From: MGBC120314 sp051877855
GTDB taxonomy: Bacteria > Bacillota > Clostridia > Lachnospirales > Lachnospiraceae
Direction of reading: 5' to 3'
NCBI GenBank assembly: GCA_051877855.1
Contig: JBJEJH010000036.1
Span: 1-64,000, forward strand
Length of the DNA: 64,000 bases
Part shown: positions 8,874 to 17,005 of the stretch, one piece after another
How positions within the stretch are numbered: position 1 is the stretch's first letter
Layout: each line of letters opens with the position of its first letter
Made by a program: the position numbers and the translations under genes
The notes under the pieces: generated by a model
Seen by the model: the letters and a program-made list of their open reading frames with translations, nothing else
Database searches by the model: none
Told to the model about the DNA's origin: nothing

Positions 8874-9233
8874 TTATAAGGTATGTGTAATGATATAGGT
8901 TCGAAGAGGATTCTCCCCAATCTCAAATCGTTCCACATACAAACCATATTCCGACAATTCCCGGGAAAGACGTTCATAAAGGACATCTCCCACATGCTCT
9001 ATGCTGATATCACCCTCGAACTCCTCACAATCATTGAGATATTGATTCTCGTAGGTCAGAAGAATCTTTGAGGCATAACGCTCCATATCTTCAAATTTAT
9101 CATACTTTTCCACTTCTCCGTCACGATCACGCAAATATGTAGTGATTTCCAATGTATGAAAATGTCTGTTTTCAAAGACATTTTCCATACTATGAGAAAT
9201 TGAAATAAAATATCGAAAGCAATAGGTCAGCAT
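8874..9233 (-). CDS. Small 6-pyruvoyl-tetrahydropterin synthase-like protein, first gene of the exosortase operon
   Basis: 119 aa. The three zinc-type histidines of the PTPS fold are at His14 (SISHS) and His24/His26 (RHFHT). The catalytic cysteine of true PTPS/QueD enzymes is missing: no Cys lies between residues 6 and 47. It shares the overall pattern of the second PTPS-like gene at 3280-3753 but is shorter. The ATG at 9233 has AAAGGTG seven bases upstream. It is the promoter-proximal gene, 15 bases before the Firmicu-CTERM gene. It probably binds a ligand or a partner protein rather than making a pterin. Confidence 0.78.
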   Translation of the reverse strand: MLTYCFRYFISISHSMENVFENRHFHTLEITTYLRDRDGEVEKYDKFEDMERYASKILLTYENQYLNDCEEFEGDISIEHVGDVLYERLSRELSEYGLYVERFEIGENPLRTYIITHTL

Positions 9234-9263
9234 CCGAATACACCTTTTCCATATTGATACCTT

Positions 9264-9292
9264 ATTCTAACACTATTCGACATAATTCGCAA
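9264..9292 (-). promoter_or_regulatory. SigA-type promoter of the exosortase operon
   Basis: On the minus strand, TTGCGA (9292-9287) and TAGAAT (9269-9264) are 17 bases apart. The start would be near 9257, about 24 bases before the first gene. No other promoter of this quality was noticed inside the seven-gene block, where genes overlap or abut. Confidence 0.65.
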
Positions 9293-9332
9293 TATTTTGC
9301 AGGTATTTTTCAATACACAATTTTTACCTTTT

Positions 9333-9845
9333 TTATTCGAAATAAAAGGATTTGAGACGTTCATATTCCTTGGTGATTGCTAACAATGTATCACTATCCC
9401 CATTGGCATTATCGGGATGATAGATTTTCATCAGTTCCTTATAACGCTTGCGAAGAGATACGCCATCCGTGATTCCCTTAAAAAACATTCTTCCGTTTTC
9501 CTCGATCCGGAAGTCTTTCCGCGCCTCTCTAAGGATTTCATCCTTATACATTGCTTTCTTACGTTCAAACTGTTCCTTTTCAACCGTCATGCGTCGAAGT
9601 TCATTTTCCATAATAGCCCATTGCTTTTCAAACAAAGCCTTCTGATTTTCCAGCTGAGCCTTAAAAATGACATTCTTTCGCTGCTGTTTTGCAAGAATTC
9701 CCTTCTGCGCCTGAATCAGGGCACGCTCATCTTCCATGTCCTTTTCCTTGGCTTCCAGGCGGATATTTTCAGAAAAAAGCCATTTTTTCAGCTTATTCAA
9801 TTCTTCTAAATCGGCATTTTCAATATCCACCTGCGGTTTATCCAT
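9333..9845 (-). CDS. Coiled-coil protein with C-terminal J-domain
   Basis: 170 aa. Residues about 10-115 are a long charged alpha-helical coiled coil. Residues about 125-170 resemble a J-domain, with HPD at 143-145 in YHPDNANGD, the tripeptide that stimulates DnaK-type ATPases. This is the reverse of the common N-terminal J-domain layout. It starts 13 bases after the sufB stop, so it is probably in the same transcript. A co-chaperone role for Fe-S assembly is an attractive inference from position only; DnaK is not in the window. Confidence 0.75.
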   Translation of the reverse strand: MDKPQVDIENADLEELNKLKKWLFSENIRLEAKEKDMEDERALIQAQKGILAKQQRKNVIFKAQLENQKALFEKQWAIMENELRRMTVEKEQFERKKAMYKDEILREARKDFRIEENGRMFFKGITDGVSLRKRYKELMKIYHPDNANGDSDTLLAITKEYERLKSFYFE

Positions 9846-9858
9846 GCAATCTGCTCCC

Positions 9859-10776
9859 TTATTTCAAGAATCCGTTCACAATCTGTGCTTCTGCCTCTTC
9901 TTCCGTAAGTCCTAAGGTCATCAATTTAATAATCTGTTCTCCGGCGATCTTGCCAATCGCTGCCTCATGAATGAGACTTGCATCCACGCTGTTGGCAGTA
10001 AGCTCCGGAATTGCACTGACACTGGCCGCATCCATAATAATTGCATCGCACTCTGTATGACCGATACACTGGTTATTTCCATTAATTTTGGACCGGAAAA
10101 TCTGATGGGACTCTTCCTTAGCTACTGAACGTGACATCACATCCGCCTTGGAATCCACACCGTCAAGATCCACCTCAAAATCCGTGGATGCGGTCTGTCT
10201 GCCGTGGGTCATGATTTTCTCCTTGATAATCAAGGTTGCTCCATCGCCAAGTTTTCCTCTGGTTACACGATGTGTGGAATCAATTCCCCGGATTTGTACA
10301 GTCTCCATCTCAAGATAACCATTCTCCTCAATGTTCACAACTGTCGTAGGGTTCATTAAGCGCTCGCCGGTGCCTTCTCCCTGTCCGTAATGCTTCTCAA
10401 CATAGCGGACCCGGGCATTTTTTCCCACATGAAAGGTATGCACGCCATCATGAGAAGAGGCCTCCTTACCGCTATTGTGAATTCCGCATCCGGCGATAAT
10501 CACAACATCCGCATCTTCGCCGATATAGAAATCATTATATACCAGATCCTTTAATCCGGTTGCACTTAAAACCACCGGAATATGCACGCTTTCCTTTTTT
10601 GTGCCCGGCTTGATGATGATATCGATTCCCGGCTTGTCTTCCTTTGTTACAATATCAATATTGGCTGTCGTATTTCTTCCCCCAGCCTGTCCATTAATTC
10701 TGAAATTATATGCTCCCGTCGGGATTGTGTGAAGATCTGCGATTTTTTCAAGCAGAGTCTTTTGAATTTCATCCAT
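9859..10776 (-). CDS. sufB: Fe-S cluster assembly scaffold SufB/SufD family (minimal SmsB type)
   Basis: 305 aa, shorter than classical SufB (about 470 aa). It has the right-handed beta-helix signature and the conserved end region from about HTECDAIIMD to IPELTANS..ASLIHEAAIGKI, ending with EEAEAQIVNGFL. One base separates its start from the sufC stop. A single SufB-like scaffold beside SufC, without SufD, SufS or SufU, is the two-gene SUF-like minimal system known from archaea and clostridia. It builds Fe-S clusters in the cytoplasm together with the SufC ATPase. Confidence 0.92.
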   Translation of the reverse strand: MDEIQKTLLEKIADLHTIPTGAYNFRINGQAGGRNTTANIDIVTKEDKPGIDIIIKPGTKKESVHIPVVLSATGLKDLVYNDFYIGEDADVVIIAGCGIHNSGKEASSHDGVHTFHVGKNARVRYVEKHYGQGEGTGERLMNPTTVVNIEENGYLEMETVQIRGIDSTHRVTRGKLGDGATLIIKEKIMTHGRQTASTDFEVDLDGVDSKADVMSRSVAKEESHQIFRSKINGNNQCIGHTECDAIIMDAASVSAIPELTANSVDASLIHEAAIGKIAGEQIIKLMTLGLTEEEAEAQIVNGFLK

Positions 10777-10777
10777 G

Positions 10778-11500
10778 TTACTTGTCCTCCTTCAGGAATC
10801 TGCAGCCCGGGTTCACACCCAAAAGTCCCGGTAAGATTTCTTCTCTCTTACCCTGCTTTGTCACACTTCCATCTGCAATCACAATAATCTGGTCAGCAAT
10901 ATTAAGAATCCTTTCCTGATGCGAAATAATCAGGATAGATCCTTGATTCTTCTGATACATATTCTCAAAGACCTGAATCAGATTCTGGAAACTCCAAAGA
11001 TCAATTCCCGCCTCCGGCTCATCAAAGACAGACAATTTCGTTGCTCTTGCAATAATCATCGCAATCTCAATACGCTTTAACTCGCCACCGGAAAGACTGG
11101 CGTTGACTTCACGATTAATGTAATCTCTGGCGCAGAGTCCCACCTCCGAAAGATACTCGCAGGCCTTGGCTGCTGAAGTATCCTTACCGGCGGACAGGGT
11201 GATTAAATCCTTTACCGTAAGTCCCTTAAAACGTACCGGCTGCTGGAATGCAAAACTGATTCCAAGATTGGCACGTTCGGTAATGTTCTTTTCAGTAATA
11301 TCCTCACCATCCAGTAAGATTTTACCTTCGGTGGGCTTAATAATACCTGCAATCATCTTTGCCAAAGTGGATTTTCCACCACCGTTTGGCCCTGTGATTG
11401 CTATAAATCGATCATCTAATGTAAGATTAATATCTTTTAAAATCTGTTTCTTCTTTCCATTTTCCTCCACTTCATAGGAAATGTGTGATAATTCCAGCAT
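10778..11500 (-). CDS. sufC: Fe-S assembly ATPase SufC (SmsC)
   Basis: 240 aa from the ATG at 11500, chosen because AGGAGG lies 6 bases upstream and MLELSHI matches the usual SufC start; an in-frame upstream ATG has no such site. ABC ATPase motifs are Walker A (GPNGGGKST), the SufC-like signature LSGGELKRIEIAM, and Walker B ending in FDEPEAGIDLW. It has no membrane segment. It partners the SufB protein encoded next to it. Confidence 0.95.
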   Translation of the reverse strand: MLELSHISYEVEENGKKKQILKDINLTLDDRFIAITGPNGGGKSTLAKMIAGIIKPTEGKILLDGEDITEKNITERANLGISFAFQQPVRFKGLTVKDLITLSAGKDTSAAKACEYLSEVGLCARDYINREVNASLSGGELKRIEIAMIIARATKLSVFDEPEAGIDLWSFQNLIQVFENMYQKNQGSILIISHQERILNIADQIIVIADGSVTKQGKREEILPGLLGVNPGCRFLKEDK

Positions 11501-11547
11501 CTTTTTCCTCCTGCATTTATTTAATAGGAACGGTTGATCATAAGCTT

Positions 11548-12426
11548 TTATTTTTCTGTAATGATACCATAACACTCCGGTCTTCGGTCTCTAAATATTC
11601 CCCAGCTAAGTCGGTTAGAAGCAATTTCGTCCAAATCAAATTCCTGCGTAAGAACTTCTTCCTTATCGCGACCAGCCTGTGTAAGAATTGCTCCGGTCTC
11701 ATCCGTGATAAAGGAAGAACCGTAGAAATTAAGAGAAGAGGTCTGATGATTATTCTCCTTACATGGCTTTACATCCTCAATGCCGATACGGTTAGCTGCT
11801 GCCACAGGCATCAGATTTGATCCTGCATGTCCCTGCATACAACGTTGCCAATGTGGCATACTGTCACACTCTAAGATTGGTTCCGAACCGATTGCTGTCG
11901 GATAGAACAGAATCTCAGCGCCCTGTACCGCCATACTACGTGCAGTTTCCGGAAACCACTGATCCCAGCAGATTCCTACACCAATGCGGGCATACTTCGT
12001 ATCCCACACGCGAAAACCGGTATCTCCCGGACTGAAATAGAACTTTTCCTGATAAAAATGATCATCCGGAATGTGGGTCTTACGATACACGCCAAGCACC
12101 GTTCCATCCGCATCAATCACTGCCACACTGTTGTACAGACGATTTTCATCCTTCTCATAGAAGCTTACCGGAAGGACCACGGAAAGTTCTTTCGCAACCT
12201 TTTTAAAGTGATTCACCGCATCACTTTCTTCAAGACTCTGCGCTAAATCATAGTACTCGTATCTTTTTTCCTGGCAGAAATATAAATTTTCAAAAAGTTC
12301 CGGAAGCAAAATAATCTGAGCACCCATTTTCGCTGCCTCACGTACCTTTTCTTCTGCCTTCTTAATATTCTCCCAATGGTCCTTCACACACTGCATCTGA
12401 ACCACTGCAATCTTCACTTTACGCAT
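11548..12426 (-). CDS. aguB: N-carbamoylputrescine amidase
   Basis: 292 aa nitrilase-superfamily enzyme. The Glu43-Lys116-Cys153 triad is present in LLPELFE, YRKTHIPD and GICWDQWFPE. The length and the motif set match AguB, which converts N-carbamoylputrescine to putrescine, CO2 and ammonia. The agmatine deiminase gene lies 42 bases upstream, giving a two-step agmatine-to-putrescine route. Confidence 0.94.
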   Translation of the reverse strand: MRKVKIAVVQMQCVKDHWENIKKAEEKVREAAKMGAQIILLPELFENLYFCQEKRYEYYDLAQSLEESDAVNHFKKVAKELSVVLPVSFYEKDENRLYNSVAVIDADGTVLGVYRKTHIPDDHFYQEKFYFSPGDTGFRVWDTKYARIGVGICWDQWFPETARSMAVQGAEILFYPTAIGSEPILECDSMPHWQRCMQGHAGSNLMPVAAANRIGIEDVKPCKENNHQTSSLNFYGSSFITDETGAILTQAGRDKEEVLTQEFDLDEIASNRLSWGIFRDRRPECYGIITEK

Positions 12427-12468
12427 GTTCTATCTCCTTATCAAGTCTGCATTTCTTCTATCATTCTC

Positions 12469-13560
12469 TTACAACGGAATCTGCTGTGTAATACAGTGAA
12501 TATTTCCTCCGCCAATCAGAATGTCCCTGGCCGGAATCTGTACAATCTTCCTTGTTGGGAAAAGCTTTGAAAGTTCCTCCACTGCCATTTCATCTGCCTC
12601 GTCACCAAATCCGGGAACCACAATCGCCTCATTGGCGATATAAAAGTTCACATAAGAAGCTGCCAAACGCTCTCCTTCCTGTCTGGTCGGCTCATCATCC
12701 CAGTAAATCAGACCTTCACACTCTTCTTTTGTCATACAAACCGGCTTAGGAAGCTGCAGTTTATGAATCTTCATCTTCCTTCCCCGTGCATCCGTCTCAC
12801 CGGACAAATATTCATAATCCGCCATAGACATTTCATACTGTGGATCATTTTCATCCTCCGTCCAGGCAAGTACCACCTCCCCGGGCTTTACAAAGGCACA
12901 AATATTATCAATATGCTCATTGGTCTCATCATTATAGATTCCGTAAGGTAACCAAAGAACCTTTTTCACATTTAAATGATCCTTCAATCGGTTCTCTATT
13001 TCTTCCCTGGTAAGTTCCGGGTTGCGTCCTTTGCTTAACAGACAGCGCTCCGTTACCATTGCGGTTCCTTCACCATCCACATGAATTGAGCCACCTTCCA
13101 GAATGAAATCCCGACGATTGTATACATCCACCCCATAAAGGTCACAAATCTTACGCGCCATTTTGTTATCTTTATCCCACGGATAGTATAGTCCATCGAC
13201 GAACCCACCCCAGGCATTAAATCCCCAGTCAATTCCACGAAGAACACCTTCCTTATTCCGGACAAAGGTCGGTGCCACATCCCGTGCCCAGGAATCGTCC
13301 GAAGACATCTCCACCACACGGATTTTATCTGAAAGCATTCTCCTTGCCGTATCATACTGTGAAAAACTTGCAATCACCGTGAGTTCTTCCGACTCCGCAA
13401 TCGCCTCTGCCACCATGGCAAACGCCTTTCTTGCAGCAACAGCACCATACTGCCAGGAATCTCCACGTTCCGGCCAGATCATAATGCAGCCGCGATGCTT
13501 TTCGAACTCCGCCGGCATATAAAAACCATCTTCTCTAGGTATTGTATCCAGAATTTTCAT
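12469..13560 (-). CDS. aguA: Agmatine deiminase
   Basis: 363 aa peptidyl-arginine-deiminase-family enzyme. The catalytic Cys356 is in GGGNIHCITQQIP at the very C-terminus, as expected. Other family landmarks are SDDSWARDVAP and LEGGSIHVDGEGT. It hydrolyses agmatine to N-carbamoylputrescine and ammonia. It is the first gene behind the promoter at 13610-13638, and aguB, sufC, sufB and the J-domain gene follow with short gaps. Sharing a transcript with Fe-S genes is unusual and may include internal promoters. Confidence 0.95.
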   Translation of the reverse strand: MKILDTIPREDGFYMPAEFEKHRGCIMIWPERGDSWQYGAVAARKAFAMVAEAIAESEELTVIASFSQYDTARRMLSDKIRVVEMSSDDSWARDVAPTFVRNKEGVLRGIDWGFNAWGGFVDGLYYPWDKDNKMARKICDLYGVDVYNRRDFILEGGSIHVDGEGTAMVTERCLLSKGRNPELTREEIENRLKDHLNVKKVLWLPYGIYNDETNEHIDNICAFVKPGEVVLAWTEDENDPQYEMSMADYEYLSGETDARGRKMKIHKLQLPKPVCMTKEECEGLIYWDDEPTRQEGERLAASYVNFYIANEAIVVPGFGDEADEMAVEELSKLFPTRKIVQIPARDILIGGGNIHCITQQIPL

Positions 13561-13609
13561 AAAATCTCCAATTTTACATCATTTTCCTATTATTTTCTTT
13601 ATCGGATGT

Positions 13610-13638
13610 ATTATATAATATTTAAGACTTGTTCTCAA
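13610..13638 (-). promoter_or_regulatory. SigA-type promoter of aguA
   Basis: On the minus strand, TTGAGA (13638-13633) and a consensus TATAAT (13615-13610) have 17-base spacing. Predicted start is about 13603, giving a leader of about 40 bases. Confidence 0.75.
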
Positions 13639-13661
13639 GGGATGATTTTCCGGTTTTGTCT

Positions 13662-13697
13662 GGCATAGAAATTTGCACTATCCACTTTTCCTATGCC
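13662..13697 (-). repeat. 36-nt hairpin element, copy B
   Basis: On the minus strand the element begins GGCATAGGAAA and ends TTTCTATGCC, so its ends can pair over about 10 bases. A second element of exactly the same length and ends lies 63 bases away. It resembles a short palindromic intergenic element rather than a terminator, because no T-run follows. Confidence 0.55.
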
Positions 13698-13724
13698 GGT
13701 TAAGCTTTCTATCTTTTTCATTGT

Positions 13725-13760
13725 GGCGTAGGGATTCGCGTTTCCCTCATTTCCTATGCC
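13725..13760 (-). repeat. 36-nt hairpin element, copy A
   Basis: Minus-strand ends are GGCATAGGAAA and CCTACGCC (one G-U pair). An inner hairpin GGGA..TCCC surrounds AACGCGAA. It has the same length and the same GGCATAGGAAA start as copy B. The interior differs, so the conserved part is the stem. Confidence 0.55.
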
Positions 13761-13784
13761 TGCTAAGCATTCCGGCTCTTACCG

Positions 13785-13868
13785 TTATAACCCTCCTCCG
13801 GCTATCTCAATAATTGCTAATAAAAATGCAAATACACCAACAGCCAGAAAGAATACACATAAAATCAT
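13785..13868 (-). CDS. Tiny hydrophobic single-span membrane peptide
   Basis: 27 aa from the ATG at 13868 (MILCVFFLAVGVFAFLL then AIIEIAGGGL). AGAGGA lies 6 bases upstream of this ATG; another ATG two codons earlier has no spacing to the same site. The sequence is one transmembrane helix with a single Glu near the end. The stop is TAA at 13785. No homologue is recognised. It lies between the lipoprotein gene and the hairpin elements. Translation is supported only by the ribosome site and composition. Confidence 0.45.
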   Translation of the reverse strand: MILCVFFLAVGVFAFLLAIIEIAGGGL

Positions 13869-13951
13869 ATTCATTCCTCTTACAATTCCCCTTTCGCATC
13901 TCCCACATTACTTTTCCACAGTAAATTCAAAAGGATGTAGATTCCTATCTG

Positions 13952-14695
13952 TCAGAACCCCTTTACACTCCCCGTATAAGTATCCGTGTCAATTTCCCAC
14001 TCGATGGTGTACTGTTTACCCGTTCTTTTATATACTGCGGTTGCTTTACCACACAAGAACCGCTTTTTATCCTCTCTTATACCTGTAAATTCAACCTGTA
14101 AATCCTCAAAATCTGTACCATCATCCATGAATTCCAAACCATAAGCTTCACTTATCAGGCTTTCCATGGAACTGATGCTTTGAACTTTATATCCGTATGG
14201 ATTCTCTGCAAAATCTATTCCCTGTATTCTTTCAAAAGAGTCAATCCCCCACAGCATGTAAAGATTTTCACCTTCTTGGTCTATCAGATAATCCTTTACC
14301 GGAAATATCGTTGAGGTATGCTCAATATTCTCAACATAAAGGACATAGCCTTGTATATCAAAATTGTTAACGTAATAAGAGTAGACTTTTGTACTGTTCT
14401 TATCATACTCACAGACACAATCTTCAAAAAGTATTTCCATTCCTGTGTCAAACCCGTCATAAACCAAAGGAAAACTATCGCCTTGAACTGATGCTCCTAT
14501 TATTGGTTCAGATTCAGTTCCCCAAACTTCTGTTTCTGCAGTCTCAGAAGATTCTGTCTCCGGACTCTGATTTATTTCATTAATCGATGCTGATAAATTT
14601 GTATCATTTACCAAACTTGTACATGCTGATAAATTTAGTGCACCCAATATCATTATCAAAAAGACGATTCTCACATACCTAATTATTTTTTTCAT
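13952..14695 (-). CDS. Predicted lipoprotein of unknown function
   Basis: About 247 aa from the ATG at 14695, preceded at 12 bases by AGGGG. An in-frame ATG at 14707 touches that site and is less likely. The N-terminus is a lipoprotein signal ending in a lipobox of the LSAC type about 25 residues in. A Ser/Thr/Glu-rich linker follows, and then a soluble domain with no motif I can name. It is probably anchored on the outer face of the membrane. The neighbours give no functional clue. Confidence 0.7.
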   Translation of the reverse strand: MKKIIRYVRIVFLIMILGALNLSACTSLVNDTNLSASINEINQSPETESSETAETEVWGTESEPIIGASVQGDSFPLVYDGFDTGMEILFEDCVCEYDKNSTKVYSYYVNNFDIQGYVLYVENIEHTSTIFPVKDYLIDQEGENLYMLWGIDSFERIQGIDFAENPYGYKVQSISSMESLISEAYGLEFMDDGTDFEDLQVEFTGIREDKKRFLCGKATAVYKRTGKQYTIEWEIDTDTYTGSVKGF

Positions 14696-14721
14696 ATTAT
14701 AACACATCCCCTTATTACTTA

Positions 14722-15112
14722 CGTTTTCTCTACCAAGAACACTGTTGCATCTGTTACCACAATCTTCCCGGTTGTCTTGTCATATTCAAATCCAATACGC
14801 TGCTTTATAATCACCTTATCATTCACCAAAAAGGAATTTCTCCGGGACTATCCCCGTTAAATCAGCGAATTGTTCAATCCACTCCTGTGTTTCATAGAAA
14901 AGGATCAGATTTTTCCATCTGTACATGCCCGAAGATTCATCGGTGTATCTTCATACATGCTCCCAAGTCCCACTTCCATATCATGCAGCATATCGGAAGG
15001 AAATGCAAGACTTCCTTCAAACTCCGGTTATCTTACATATATAATTTACTTGCGCAATATTATAATATCAAACTTTTCAATTGCTCTAATGCATGAGCAA
15101 CTTCATCCCTTC
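14722..15112 (-). pseudogene. Decayed gene remnant
   Basis: This stretch of about 390 bases between the lipoprotein and protease genes has protein-like fragments in different minus-strand frames. From right to left they are DEVAHALEQLKSLIL then stop, EGSLAFPSDMLHDMEVGLG, WKNLILFYETQEWIEQFADL, and IIKQRIGFEYDKTTGKIVV running to a stop. Each looks like real coding sequence and is broken by stops or frame changes. The original protein is not recognised. I see no RNA gene in the stretch. Confidence 0.5.
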
Positions 15113-15115
15113 CAT

Positions 15116-16873
15116 TCACCCCGGCAGACTGTCTCTTAGGCATAACGCTCCCCATCCTGTCACCCCGTTTGGTACATTCTCATATCCCGGAAGTTTTCTG
15201 GCTCCGCGGATTAAGTACGCTTTCACTTTCTCCCCATAGAGAAATGGGTCATTGCCATCGATAATTCCCCATTGCATAAGTCTTGCTGCCGCCCCCGTAA
15301 CAAATGGTGTGGCAAAGGAAGTTCCCGTGACACTTCGTTCTGATAATGTACCTGCATCTAAAACAATCGAAACTCCGGGCGCTACTAAATCCGGTTTTCC
15401 GTAGAGTCCATACCAGAAGTGATCCGTTTCAATCCCCCTGCCTGAAAAATCTCCGTAAGAATCACTTCTTGCATCATAGGCTCCCACTGCAACTGCCCTT
15501 CTTGAAGTTGACGGAATGGTCAGGGTAAGCGCAGGACTATTGATCAGAAACCGCGTACTATCCGACAACGTCACCGCAGAAGGCAACCACAGTTCAAATT
15601 GACCGTTCACAATATGTTCCGGAAGTAGTCGAATACGCCAAATTCCCGAATCCACATAATCGCCCTCAGGAATAAAATTGATGTAGACCTCCTGATTCTT
15701 ACTATAGGGATTCGGCTCGCCATAAAACCCTTGAATTTCGGTGTTACCACTAAGGAATCGCACCACTCTTGCATTTTCATCGATTGGTCCATATACTCTG
15801 CCCGAAGGGTCTACGATTTCAACCTGAAAAAGATCCGCATAATTCTTCCATAATTGCAGATCAAAAGACGTCTGAAATTCTCCAACGGCCAATGCAATGT
15901 CCAAAGTTTGTCTTCCTTGATTCGCATTGAATACGTTCCATTGTCCCGAATAATGTGTTCCCCTTACTGCTTCATTTCCCGCGCCAATACAGATGACACA
16001 TTGCCCTATTCCGGTCAACGTATCAATGTACTCCTCAAGAATGGATGTTCCATCATGCGCGCCATAATTATTTCCAAAACTCAAATTGATTGCTACAGGA
16101 CGCCCAACTTCCATGGATAATCGAACCACATAGTCCAATGCCTGCATAATCTCGATTGTACCGGGAAAAGCATTTCCGGTTGTATTGGCCAGTTTAACTA
16201 CCACAATATCCGACGTATGGGAAACCCCTTTATTCCCACAGGCAATCTTGGCAACATTCGTTCCGTGCCCACTATTATCCACACCAATCCGTCTTCCTTC
16301 ACGAATCGCCTCGTTGATTTCATCACGATTATATCTAATTCCGGTTTCCTGATCCCACAAAGCAATTATTCTGGTATTTACTGAATCAGCACCATTCTGA
16401 AGTTCCTGCAGATTGGACAAATCCTCATCCCTTACCCAAAAATCTTCATCGAAAATGTCGATTCCCGAATCAATGATCGCACAGAGAACTCCTTTTCCAC
16501 TTAATCCGTTATTTTGTGACAATCCACCCCGATTCGCAGGATTTTCTTCATAAATACAGGACGCAATCTTCGAATACTGCAAACCAAAATAAAAAAGCTT
16601 CGGTTTTTCCATATATTCTACCATTGGTTCCATTGCAACAGCGTTAATATCTTCCTCCGATACGGAGAGAATGGCAAAGCCACCCAACAGGATTTCCACC
16701 GTCGTTCCCGGATATTTTTCCTCCAATGTATTGATATCACCGTAATATTTCACAATAACATCCCATCGCTTGGTATCTGCTTCGTATCCCACACCGAGAC
16801 TTGCCGATTTTTCACGTTCTTGTTCACTGGATTCCAGACTTATTGTAAGAAGTTCCTCCTGCTTTTGATCCAT
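15116..16873 (-). CDS. Subtilisin-like serine protease (S8 family, Csp-like)
   Basis: 585 aa. The triad is intact: Asp135 in IIDSGID, His203 in NSGHGTNVA and Ser519 in GTSFATP. The oxyanion Asn lies in GAGNEA. There is no signal peptide; residues 1-90 look like a prodomain. A beta-rich insert of about 130 residues lies between the Asn and Ser motifs, as in the Csp germination-protease branch of clostridia. It is probably cytoplasmic or spore-associated, though Csp-type paralogues also occur in non-sporulating relatives. No strong ribosome site is seen. Confidence 0.88.
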   Translation of the reverse strand: MDQKQEELLTISLESSEQEREKSASLGVGYEADTKRWDVIVKYYGDINTLEEKYPGTTVEILLGGFAILSVSEEDINAVAMEPMVEYMEKPKLFYFGLQYSKIASCIYEENPANRGGLSQNNGLSGKGVLCAIIDSGIDIFDEDFWVRDEDLSNLQELQNGADSVNTRIIALWDQETGIRYNRDEINEAIREGRRIGVDNSGHGTNVAKIACGNKGVSHTSDIVVVKLANTTGNAFPGTIEIMQALDYVVRLSMEVGRPVAINLSFGNNYGAHDGTSILEEYIDTLTGIGQCVICIGAGNEAVRGTHYSGQWNVFNANQGRQTLDIALAVGEFQTSFDLQLWKNYADLFQVEIVDPSGRVYGPIDENARVVRFLSGNTEIQGFYGEPNPYSKNQEVYINFIPEGDYVDSGIWRIRLLPEHIVNGQFELWLPSAVTLSDSTRFLINSPALTLTIPSTSRRAVAVGAYDARSDSYGDFSGRGIETDHFWYGLYGKPDLVAPGVSIVLDAGTLSERSVTGTSFATPFVTGAAARLMQWGIIDGNDPFLYGEKVKAYLIRGARKLPGYENVPNGVTGWGALCLRDSLPG

Positions 16874-16982
16874 ACGCTATACATACACCCGTTATGATTT
16901 CTTTGGTTTATTGTATGCAATATATAATAAAAATTTAAAGCCTTTCATCAGTAATTATACTTTACTTCCATTACGGCAAAGA

Positions 16983-17005
16983 AGGCAGCCGTCACCGGCT
17001 GCCTA
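16983..17005 (-). terminator. Hairpin terminator after the Nudix gene
   Basis: AGGCAGCC..GGCTGCCT forms a strong GC-rich stem on the minus strand. It starts within the stop codon of the Nudix gene and is followed by TTCTTT, a short T-tract. Confidence 0.6.
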
